Below, one piece after another: positions 1 through 6,400 of a stretch of 9,245 bases of DNA; the first letter of the stretch is position 1; every line of letters begins with the position of its first letter. Location: the NCBI GenBank assembly GCA_900542235.1, contig UQNB01000077.1:1-9245 (forward strand), written 5' to 3'. The position numbers were made by a program, and so were the translations under genes. The notes under the pieces are model-generated. The model ran no database searches and had not been told where the DNA came from. It was given only the letters and a program-made list of their open reading frames with translations. The stretch is from an uncultured Collinsella sp. Its GTDB lineage: Bacteria > Actinomycetota > Coriobacteriia > Coriobacteriales > Coriobacteriaceae.

Positions 1-880
1 GGCTGCCGTGGACGGGGTGGACGCTCCACACGCCGGTGACGGTCATACCCTCGCCGGCGGCGGCACAGGGGATACAGCCCACCACGGTGACAGGCTCCTC
101 CTCGCCCTCCACGGTCAGCAGCAGCACGGTATAGCCGTTCTCCTCGTTATGAAAGATGACGTTCTCTACGGTGCCCTCCACGGTCACGCGCTCGCCCATC
201 TGGATCATGCGCTTGAGCTCGTCGTTGGTGCCCTGCGCCAGCACGCGCCCGCCGTCCATGATCATGATGCGGCTGCAGATTTGCTCGATTTCCTCCATGT
301 AATGGCTGGTATACACCACCGTGGCGCCCTCGTCGCGCAGACGGCAGATGCCCTCCAGGATGGCGTTGCGGCTCTGCGGGTCGACCGCCACCGTGGGCTC
401 GTCGAAGAAGATGAGCTCGGGCTTGTGCGCGATGCCGCAGGCAATGTTGAGCCGGCGCGCCAGGCCGCCCGAGAGCTTACCGGGGCGGAACTTGGCAAAG
501 TCGCCCAGACCGACAAAGTCGATCGCCTCGTCCACGAGCGCACGGCGGCGCTTGCGGTCGTTGACGTAAAGACTGCAGAAATAGTCGATGTTCTCGCGCA
601 CCGTGAGCTCGTCGAACACCGCCACCTGCTGTGGCACCACGCCGATGCGGCGCTTGAGGTCGTAGCGGGCGGGCGTCATGGGCTCGCCGAACAGCTCGAT
701 GGTGCCTTTGTCGTAGGCAAGCAGCTGCAGAATACAGTTGATGGACGTGGTTTTGCCCGAGCCGTTGGGGCCCAGCAGGCCAAAGATCTCGCCGGGGGCG
801 ATGTTCAGGTTAAAGTGGTCGAGCGCAATAAGATCGTCATAGCGCTTGACGAGGTTTTCGACATGGACGATGTCTGTCAT
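1..880 (-). CDS. ABC transporter ATP-binding protein running in frame into a RecD2-like N-terminal domain (3' end outside window)
   Basis: The first 293 residues are visible; the ATG is at 880-878. Residues 1-228 form an ordinary ABC ATPase of the DrrA/CcmA exporter type: Walker A GPNGSGKT (37-44), Q-loop VVPQQ (81-85), signature LSGGLARR (136-143), Walker B LIFFDEP (156-162) and H-loop TSH (191-193). This domain hydrolyses ATP on the cytoplasmic face to drive export by a partner permease, which is not in the window. The usual C-terminal tail of such ATPases is missing. From about residue 229 (GERVTVE) the frame passes into GTVENVIFHNEENGYTVL (236-253), then VTVVG and GVWSVHPVHG. That is the hallmark of the N-terminal OB-like domain of RecD2/YrrC-type SF1B helicases. 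All codons are open to the window edge. This is either a true fusion, a recombination product or an assembly chimera. The ATPase call is firm and the RecD2 call is strong by motif, but the biological reality of the join is uncertain. The gene diverges from the kinase operon. Confidence 0.85.
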   Translation of the reverse strand, partial: MTDIVHVENLVKRYDDLIALDHFNLNIAPGEIFGLLGPNGSGKTTSINCILQLLAYDKGTIELFGEPMTPARYDLKRRIGVVPQQVAVFDELTVRENIDYFCSLYVNDRKRRRALVDEAIDFVGLGDFAKFRPGKLSGGLARRLNIACGIAHKPELIFFDEPTVAVDPQSRNAILEGICRLRDEGATVVYTSHYMEEIEQICSRIMIMDGGRVLAQGTNDELKRMIQMGERVTVEGTVENVIFHNEENGYTVLLLTVEGEEEPVTVVGCIPCAAAGEGMTVTGVWSVHPVHGS

Positions 881-887
881 GAGGAAG

Positions 888-894
888 CCCTTCT
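888..894 (-). promoter_or_regulatory. Ribosome binding site of the ABC ATPase gene
   Basis: Read on the minus strand this is AGAAGGG, seven bases ahead of the ATG at 880-878. It supports that start codon. No convincing -35/-10 pair was found for this gene in the divergent spacer. Confidence 0.55.
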
Positions 895-956
895 GTTGAT
901 TGCGGTCCAGTACGATTGCATCATCGCAGGAGCGGGCGGCGCGCACCAGTGAGCTT

Positions 957-1035
957 TGTCACGAGTGCGGAGGTCTTGGTCGTGCGGCCTGCCGACGCCC
1001 CCGCTTTGCCGCGCGGGAGGAATGTCACGGTTGCG
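957..1035. repeat. Imperfect 13-bp direct repeat in the divergent spacer (possible operator sites)
   Basis: TGTCACGAGTGCG at 957-969 and TGTCACGGTTGCG at 1023-1035 match at 11 of 13 positions and are 66 bp apart. They lie between the ABC ATPase and kinase starts, upstream of the candidate kinase promoter. That is where a NarL-type regulator could bind to control both genes. The regulatory role is inferred and could be chance in GC-rich DNA. Confidence 0.25.
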
Positions 1036-1067
1036 CAGGCGGCCCCTCCACCACGCGCGGCTTCGCG

Positions 1068-1073
1068 TACAAT
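1068..1073 (+). promoter_or_regulatory. Candidate -10 box for a leaderless kinase transcript
   Basis: TACAAT ends six bases before the ATG at 1080, so the expected transcription start would fall on or next to the A of the start codon. No Shine-Dalgarno sequence precedes this ATG, which fits a leaderless mRNA, common in actinobacteria. No good -35 box lies 16-18 bp upstream; TTGCGC at 1031-1036 is too far away. An activator may therefore be needed, or the match may be fortuitous. Confidence 0.4.
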
Positions 1074-1079
1074 ACCCGT

Positions 1080-2225
1080 ATGAACAGGCTTTTCGACAAA
1101 TCGATCGTGCTGGCGTGCTGCATCGCAGCCGCCGCGGGCCTTGCTGTGGACGCTCGCCTGGTCGCGGCGTTTTGCCTTGGCATTATTACCACCTCGCTGG
1201 CCGAGCTCGCGCAGAAGGAACGCACGCGCCGTGCAAGCGAGACCGCGAGCTACGTCTACATCATCGCGGCCGTTTTCGTGCCGCCGTTTGTGCCGTTTGC
1301 GCCTCTCGCCCTCTATGACATCGCGCGGCGCGTGCGCCGTGAGCACGCCTGGGTCGCGCTGGGCACTGGCTCCATCTTTGCCTTTGCGCTCGTCGCGGAC
1401 CTTCGCACCGACGCGCTCACCGCCCGAACGCTCCTGCTGACCGCCATCCTTTCGGTCGCCGCCACGTTGCTGTCGCTGCGCACCGCGCAGCTGGAGCGCG
1501 AACAGGAACGCATGCGTCGCACCCGCGACAAGCTGCAAGAACGCGCCCTGGCACTCGAGGCACGCAACCGCGACCTCGCCGACCGCCAGGACTACGAAGT
1601 CGAGCTCGCGACGCTCGCCGAACGCGCCCGCATCGCGCGCGAAATCCACGATAACGTGGGCCACCAGCTCACGCGCGCTTCGCTTCAAACCGAAGCCCTG
1701 CGCGTGGTCCATGCCAACGAGCCCGGCGTTGCCGCCGATTTCGCCGACGTCAAATACACCGTTGACGAGGCGCTCCAGCTCGTGCGCGCCAGCGTCCACG
1801 CGCTCAACGACAATGCGACCAACCTCTCCGTGCAGCTCGAACGCATCGTTGAAGGCGCGCGCTCGGACAGCGGTCCGCAGATTGAGCTTGAGGTTTTGGC
1901 CGAGCATGCGCCCGCCAACGTCGCCAACTGCTTTGCGGCGGTGCTGCGCGAGGCGCTTTCCAACGCCATGCGCCACGCCCATGCCAAAACCATTACCGTG
2001 CGGTGCATGGAGCATCCGTCGTTTTACCAGCTCATCGTTACCGATGATGGCGCAGACGCGACCCCGGCGAGCAGCAGCAACGTCGCAGAAGGCATGGGGC
2101 TCGTCTCCATGCGCGAGCGCGTCGAGGCGCTTGGCGGAACCTTCACCGCCGGCCTGCGCGCCGGCGCCCCCGGCTGGCGCGTGTTTGCCACCGTCCCCAA
2201 ACAGCAAGGAGATGACGCCCGATGA
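1080..2225 (+). CDS. Two-component sensor histidine kinase, NarL/DesK type (HisKA_3)
   Basis: A 381-residue membrane sensor kinase. It autophosphorylates on a histidine and passes the phosphate to the response regulator encoded next. The N-terminal 135 residues contain about four or five hydrophobic segments (roughly 8-43, 58-80, 92-108 and 113-130) with little extracytoplasmic sequence, suggesting intramembrane sensing. A charged, probably coiled-coil linker follows (about 137-170). The HisKA_3 dimerisation motif REIHDNVGHQ carries the phospho-acceptor His190. The HATPase domain shows the N-box REALSNAMRHA (Asn295), the DDG of the G1 box (322-324) and GMGL of the G2 box (338-341). The ATG at 1080 was chosen because the preceding 60 codons of open frame (from 900) are Arg/Cys-rich and overlap the divergent promoter region, while a TACAAT box sits just ahead of 1080. 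The stop overlaps the regulator start by 4 bp (ATGA). The divergent ABC ATPase suggests control of an exporter, perhaps in envelope-stress or drug response. The signal is unknown. Confidence 0.9.
   Translation: MNRLFDKSIVLACCIAAAAGLAVDARLVAAFCLGIITTSLAELAQKERTRRASETASYVYIIAAVFVPPFVPFAPLALYDIARRVRREHAWVALGTGSIFAFALVADLRTDALTARTLLLTAILSVAATLLSLRTAQLEREQERMRRTRDKLQERALALEARNRDLADRQDYEVELATLAERARIAREIHDNVGHQLTRASLQTEALRVVHANEPGVAADFADVKYTVDEALQLVRASVHALNDNATNLSVQLERIVEGARSDSGPQIELEVLAEHAPANVANCFAAVLREALSNAMRHAHAKTITVRCMEHPSFYQLIVTDDGADATPASSSNVAEGMGLVSMRERVEALGGTFTAGLRAGAPGWRVFATVPKQQGDDAR
2206..2211 (+). promoter_or_regulatory. Ribosome binding site of the response regulator
   Basis: AAGGAG lies ten bases before the ATG at 2222, inside the end of the kinase gene. 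It fixes the regulator start and supports translation from the kinase mRNA, with 4-bp ATGA coupling. Confidence 0.7.
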
Positions 2226-2851
2226 GGCTCATAGTTGTCGACGACGACCGCTTGGTAGTCGATTCGCTCAAGATTATCCTGGGCGCCCAGCCGCAGATCG
2301 AAGTGGTGGGCACCGGAGCCGACGGCAACGGCGCGGTGGCACTTTACGCCGAGCACGCGCCCGATATCGCGCTGCTCGACATTCAGATGCCGGGGCGCGA
2401 CGGCCTTTCGGCGGCGCGCGAGATCCTTGAGCGCGACCCTGCGGCGCGCGTGGTGTTTCTGACGACATTCTCGGATGACGAGTACATTGTGTCGGCGCTC
2501 AAGCTGGGCGCCCGCGGCTATCTGATCAAGACCGATGTCGCCGCCATTCCACCGGCGCTGGCGCAGGTCATGGACGGTAAACGCGTGCTCGAGGGTAAGG
2601 CAATCGAGGATGTCGACTTTGATGGGGCGGACGCTGAAGCCGGTGCGACCCGCCGGCCCGCGGCCTTTGCCGGTCTGACCGACCGCGAGTTCGAAGTCGC
2701 CGAGCTCATCGCCTGCGGCCTCGACAACAAGGAGATTGCCGCCACCGCCTATATGGGCGAAGGCACCGTACGCAACCACATCAGCTCGATCCTGGCAAAG
2801 ATGGGCCTGCGCAACCGCACGCAGATCGCCATTGCGTACCTGCGAGGGTAA
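2222..2851 (+). CDS. Response regulator, NarL/FixJ family (REC + LuxR-type HTH)
   Basis: A 209-residue DNA-binding regulator, the normal length for the family. The receiver domain (about 1-118) has the acidic pocket DDD at 7-9, phospho-acceptor Asp53 in LLDIQMPGRDG, the switch Thr at 81-82 (FLTTF) and Lys103 in YLIKTD. A short acidic linker (about 130-147) leads to a LuxR/GerE helix-turn-helix at about 150-207. That domain contains LTDREFEVAELIACG, the NKEIA turn, GTVRNHISSILAKMG as the recognition helix region, and R-T-Q-I-A. All expected key residues are present. The gene follows the kinase with a 4-bp overlap and is almost certainly its cognate partner. Likely targets are the operon itself and the divergent ABC transporter gene; that is inferred from position only. 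Confidence 0.93.
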   Translation: MRLIVVDDDRLVVDSLKIILGAQPQIEVVGTGADGNGAVALYAEHAPDIALLDIQMPGRDGLSAAREILERDPAARVVFLTTFSDDEYIVSALKLGARGYLIKTDVAAIPPALAQVMDGKRVLEGKAIEDVDFDGADAEAGATRRPAAFAGLTDREFEVAELIACGLDNKEIAATAYMGEGTVRNHISSILAKMGLRNRTQIAIAYLRG

Positions 2852-2857
2852 TTACCC
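2846..2857. repeat. Perfect 12-bp palindrome at the regulator stop codon
   Basis: GGGTAATTACCC is a perfect palindrome that includes the TAA stop at 2849-2851. It could be a protein-binding site or chance. It has no U-tract and is too short to be a terminator. Confidence 0.35.
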
Positions 2858-2871
2858 AACGGCCGACCGCC

Positions 2872-2925
2872 CCGGCATAGCAAAATGGCTGTTAGCGATT
2901 TAATACCATTTCAAAACTATGCCGG
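2872..2925 (+). repeat. Inverted repeat downstream of the regulator, sharing an arm with the next element
   Basis: CCGGCATAG at 2872-2880 pairs with CTATGCCGG at 2917-2925, and AAATGG at 2883-2888 pairs with CCATTT at 2906-2911. Together they give a two-part hairpin with a 17-base loop. No U-tract follows. The right arm is also the left arm of the larger hairpin element at 2912-3065, so the two foldings exclude each other. It may be the end structure of the kinase-regulator mRNA or the remnant of another element copy. Confidence 0.5.
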
Positions 2926-3065
2926 ATTACGGGGCTAAAGTCGGGGCCCTCATCCATACCCGCGTTTTCTGCAAAATGACGGCTCGTCTACCTGCGGTTT
3001 TATTTTCACGAATATCGGCATGGTTGGGGACTTGTGACTCAGCCCCGTAAACCGGCATAGTTTTG
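2912..3065. repeat. Nested hairpin element, copy 1 (about 154 bp)
   Basis: The outer arms 2912-2936 and 3041-3065 pair over 25 positions with one mismatch (A2926/A3051). Inner helices keep nearly the same register: AGTC 2939-2942 with GACT 3036-3039 (one base offset), and 2946-2957 with 3020-3031 (two mismatches, one G-U). The central part contains TCTACCTGCGGTTTT (2987-3001) and TTTTC-CG, shared with copy 2 at 3159-3316. The core resembles a weak intrinsic terminator with a U-rich tail. No open reading frame of note lies inside. It could be a palindromic intergenic repeat, a structured RNA or a small non-autonomous mobile element; the sequence alone does not decide. Confidence 0.65.
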
Positions 3066-3105
3066 TCCGAGCGACCACGTCAAGTATCTCCGCAAGCCGC
3101 TTCAA

Positions 3106-3150
3106 GCCAAAAATGATCCGTTTTCCTCCGTCCCCGGGGGATCATTTGGC
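3106..3150. repeat. Hairpin between the two nested elements
   Basis: GCC-AAA-TGATCC at 3106-3119 (with two extra A) pairs with GGATCATTTGGC at 3139-3150, giving 12 pairs around a loop of about 19 bases. The loop end runs into CCCCGGGG at 3132-3139. Read on the minus strand the 3' arm is GGATCATTTTTGGC, which resembles a bidirectional terminator with its U-run inside the stem. It may be a recurrent intergenic repeat in this genome. Confidence 0.45.
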
Positions 3151-3158
3151 GGCGCCAA

Positions 3159-3316
3159 CCACGAAATCGGTCCATCTACTACGTTTGACTCGACACCCCT
3201 GACCATACCTTCGTTTTGAACAAAACAGCAGGCGTTCTACCTGCGGTTTTGTTTTCGCGTTTTTTGACATGGTTGAGGGTAAGGGACTAAACGTAGTAGA
3301 TGGGCCGGTTTCGTGG
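3159..3316. repeat. Nested hairpin element, copy 2 (158 bp)
   Basis: Outer arms 3159-3186 and 3289-3316 pair over 28 consecutive positions, with only two G-U pairs (3167/3308 and 3171/3304) and no mismatch. A second helix pairs 3195-3206 with 3269-3280 (one mismatch, two G-U). An apical hairpin pairs 3218-3232 with 3240-3254. The core aligns with copy 1 (CCATACC, CGTTTT, CAAAA, TCTACCTGCGGTTTT, CATGGTTG-GG), but the outer stem sequence is unrelated to that of copy 1. The preserved complementarity suggests selection for the fold or a mechanism that creates inverted flanks. No coding frame is credible inside. Confidence 0.7.
3218..3255. terminator. Bidirectional intrinsic terminator in the core of element copy 2
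   Basis: A 15-pair stem with one mismatch, a 7-base loop (3233-3239) and a GC centre (GCAGG/CCTGC) is followed on the plus strand by GGTTTTGTTTT and further T-runs to 3265. On the minus strand it is followed by TGTTTTGTTC and AAAACG. It would stop transcripts from the kinase-regulator operon on the plus strand and could back up the pilin terminator on the minus strand. Confidence 0.55.
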
Positions 3317-3338
3317 CGAACCCTTCTCGCCTACGCAC

Positions 3339-3379
3339 AAAAGCGCCGCCACGGAGGAGGGAGATGCCTCCGTGGCGGC
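3339..3379 (-). terminator. Intrinsic terminator of the pilin gene
   Basis: A perfect 13-bp GC-rich stem, GCCGCCACGGAGG (3345-3357) with CCTCCGTGGCGGC (3367-3379), encloses a 9-base loop. On the minus strand it is followed by GC and then TTTT (3342-3339). It lies about 80 bases after the pilin stop codon. The plus-strand exit is G-rich, so it acts for the minus strand. Confidence 0.75.
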
Positions 3380-3380
3380 T

Positions 3381-3396
3381 GGGGGGGGGGTGGGGG
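3381..3396. repeat. G10-T-G5 homopolymer tract
   Basis: Ten consecutive G (3381-3390), one T and five more G lie between the two hairpins downstream of the pilin gene. It is non-coding. Its length may vary by slippage or be affected by sequencing error. Confidence 0.6.
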
Positions 3397-3420
3397 CTGC
3401 ATTTCTGGCTCCCCGCCGGC

Positions 3421-3446
3421 CGCCCGGGGCCTTTTGACCCCGGGCG
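3421..3446 (-). terminator. GC-rich hairpin just after the pilin stop codon
   Basis: CGCCCGGGG (3421-3429) pairs with CCCCGGGCG (3438-3446) over nine perfect pairs with an 8-base loop. It begins 12 bases beyond the stop codon on the minus strand. No U-tract follows, so it is more likely an mRNA 3'-end stabilising or pausing hairpin that works with the true terminator at 3339-3379. Confidence 0.5.
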
Positions 3447-3458
3447 CTACCAGCGTAC

Positions 3459-6400
3459 CTAGCGCTTACGGATACCCCAGACCAGGGCTCCGACGCCGGC
3501 CATGGCAATAACAAATGCCATGAGCAGCGCGGCAGCCTGCTGGTCACCCGTGGTGGGCAGGAAGCCCTTGACCGTCTTGACGATGTTCGTCACGGTCTTG
3601 GGCGTGCCGGGATCGGGCGTCGGCACGGGCGTCTCGGGCTTCTTGTACGTGTTGTTGAACACGATACCCTCGACGCTCTTGTCGCCCTTGGTAAAGGCGA
3701 CGTTCGCCTTGAGGTTGCCCTCGCCGTCGTCGACCACGTTGACGGTCGCGGTAAAGACGGACTTGTCGTAGGTCATACCGGCCTCGTCGCCCTTGACCTC
3801 GCTGACGGTGTAGACGTACGTACCAGGCTCGTCGTACTCAAACTTGTCGAAGTTGATCTTGCCGTCGGCATCGTTGGTAACCGTAGACTCGATGTCCTCG
3901 CCAACGAGCTTAAAGCTAAACTCGTCCTTCTTGAGCTCACGTCCCTCGAGCACCTTGATGGCACCGATGGAAACCTGCGTGGGCATGGCGTGATACTTGT
4001 TGGTAAAGCCAGCCGACTCGGTAGTTCCCTCGAGCTTGTGCGTCGCGGCCAGCGTGCCGTCACCATTGTCGGAGACGGTTGTCACGACGGTATAGGTCGT
4101 GCCGTCATAGGTGACGCCCTTGTACAGACCAAGCGCGTTGGGGCAAGCCTCGCGCAGCGTGTACGTGTGCGTGCCGGGTGCCTCGTAGCGGATCGGGCTC
4201 AGTGTAACGTTGCCGTTGGCGTCGTTGGTACCACTAGCGACAGTCACGCCGTCCTCGAGCAGCTCGAACGTGAACTCGCCAGCTGCAAGGTCGCGGCCGG
4301 TCAGACGCTTAACCGTCTTGACCTGATCGGTCACGACAGAATCGGTGGGCGTCACGCTGTAGGTGTTGGTAAACGTGAAGGCAGCACCGTCGTCGCCTTC
4401 GCGCTTGACGCTCAGATGCCCGGCACCGTTGTCAGACACGGTGTAGGAAACCTTGCGCGTGGCGTTGGTGTCATTGGTCACGCCAGGGGCACTGCCGGAC
4501 TCGGTCACCGTGTAAGTAAAGGTGTGCGAGCGCGGAGCGGTGGGGGCTGCGGGCTCGGGCTCGTCGCTGGGCTCGTCGGCGTTGGCATCGGCGTCGGCCT
4601 CTTCAGCCTCTGCTTCGTCGGCCTCGGCCTCGCCAGCTTCGTCTGCCTCGGCCTTATCGGTCGCATCGGCCGTCACGCCCAGAGCGCGGTTGAGGTCCTC
4701 GAGCGTAAAGTGGATCTTGCCAAAGTCCACGTTGCCAGCCGCGTCGTTGGTTGCGGTCGTGCGCTCGGGCATCGGGGCACCAGACTCGTCGGCGGTCACG
4801 GTAAAGGTGAACTTGCCCGTGATGTCAGCCGGGGTCAGGCCCTCGGCAGCTTGGAGCTTCTTAGTGCCGGTGAGCGCGGCATCGACGGCTTCGGCGCCGT
4901 AGACGTTCTCGAACAAGGGCTCGACGCCGCCGTAGTCGACCGTTGCCGTCAGGGTACCGTCACCGTTGTCGACGACGATAACCTTAAAGCCAAAGCTCCA
5001 CGTTGTAGCGGAAACGCCATTCGGCAGCCCGAATAAATCTTCGTAGGCCGTGTAGTTAATGGTCCAGGCAAGCTTACCGTCCTTATCAGTACGATAAGCA
5101 AGCCCAGCAGCCTCAAGATTAGCAAGCATCTTAGTGTCGTAGTGCAGCGTATCAAAGCTCACGTGCCCGCCAATATTGGGCTTGAGGTTTTCGTATGCCA
5201 CAAGCTCACCCTGATAGGCGATGCCGAACCAGAACTCACCGTCGGCCATCGGGCGGCCGGTCAGAGTCTTGGTGGCAACGACCTGAGCGGCGGTGCCGCC
5301 AGGCGTGTTGGTCGTAGCGCTGTAACTGTTGTGGAACGGCACCAGGGCCTTCTCGACCTTGTTCTCGCCACTCTTGTGGACCGTCTCATGCGTGCCCTCG
5401 GGACCGCCGGAAACGGTCGTCGTAGCAGTGAGCGTGCCGGCGGTGTCGTCGGCGATGGCGATCGTCACCGTGCGTACGGCGTCGTCGTAGGTGTAACCGG
5501 GCTGGCCGTCGTTCTTCTCGGCCACGGTGTACGTAAAGGTCTTGCCGGCGTCAGCCTGCGTAAATATAACCTCATGACCAGCCAGAATGTCGATCAGTCC
5601 GACCGTTGCCTCTGCCGCTGCGGGGGACTTGAAGCTATTAGCCCCGGGCAGCAGACCGAGCGCGCGAGCCGAAGCGTCGTCAGCAGGTGTCACGGTAAAG
5701 GTGAACTGACCCTCGGTCATGGGGCGGCCGTCCAGATACTTGCTGAGCCACAGACCGCCGGCAGCGGTGTAGTTAAGCTCAGTGCGGTACGTGTTGGTAA
5801 AGCGTCCGTTTTCCTTCTTGGTGACGTTGGCGGTCAGGCTGCCATCGCCGTTCTCGGTCACGGTCACTTCGACGGTTGCGACATGCGCGTCATACGTCAT
5901 GCCGACCGTGCTGCCCGCGTTCTCGCGAATCTCGTACTTGTAGGTTCCGGTGGCCGTGTAGCGAATCTTGCCGAACTTGATGGCGGCAATGCCGTCCTTC
6001 GCATCGCGCTTGCTCACGGTTACGGTCGCAGGATCGGGGAGCGGGGCGCCATCGGGGGCGGTAATGGTAAAGCTGGACTCGTCCCCATCCGTCCACTCGC
6101 GGCCGCTGATGACCTTGCTCAGGTCAAAGTCGAGCTCTGCATCGAGCGGGGTCACGCTGTAGGTGTTCTTGAAGGTCGCAGGCGTGGCGCTCTTCAGCTC
6201 GTGCGTAGCGCTGAGGGTACCGTCACCGTTGTCGGTAATGGTGGTCTCGATGGTGTACTTGGTGTCGCTGTACGTGATGCCCTTGCTGGTGGTTCCGCCG
6301 TTGACCTCGCGCAGCGTGTAGGTGTGCTCGCCGGCCTCGGTGTACTTCACGGCGCTCATCGTGATGTTGCCCTCGGCGTCGTTAGTGCCGGTGGCGACAA

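Noticed and set aside
8..952. A 314-codon plus-strand frame over the ABC ATPase
   Set aside because: The minus strand carries ordered Walker A, Q-loop, signature, Walker B and H-loop motifs. The plus frame is His/Ala/Val-rich with no domain.
900..1079. An upstream start (ATG 900) that would lengthen the kinase by 60 residues
   Set aside because: The extra residues are Arg/Cys-rich and precede a normal membrane N-terminus. They overlap the divergent control region, and a -10-like box lies just before ATG 1080.
921..2207. A 428-codon minus-strand frame opposite the histidine kinase
   Set aside because: The plus-strand kinase has complete HisKA_3 and HATPase motifs. The reverse frame is Arg/Gly/Ala-rich and featureless, a typical high-GC shadow.
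2870..3320. Retron msr-msd RNA, integron attC sites or a CRISPR array as explanations of the nested hairpins
   Set aside because: There is no reverse transcriptase, no integrase and no gene cassette with attC core sites (GTTRRRY pairing). There are only two diverged copies rather than regular identical repeats with spacers.
3269..3511. Small plus-strand frame of 80 codons across the terminator region
   Set aside because: It runs through element copy 2, the terminator hairpins and the G10 tract and encodes poly-Gly. It has no ribosome site and no plausible product.
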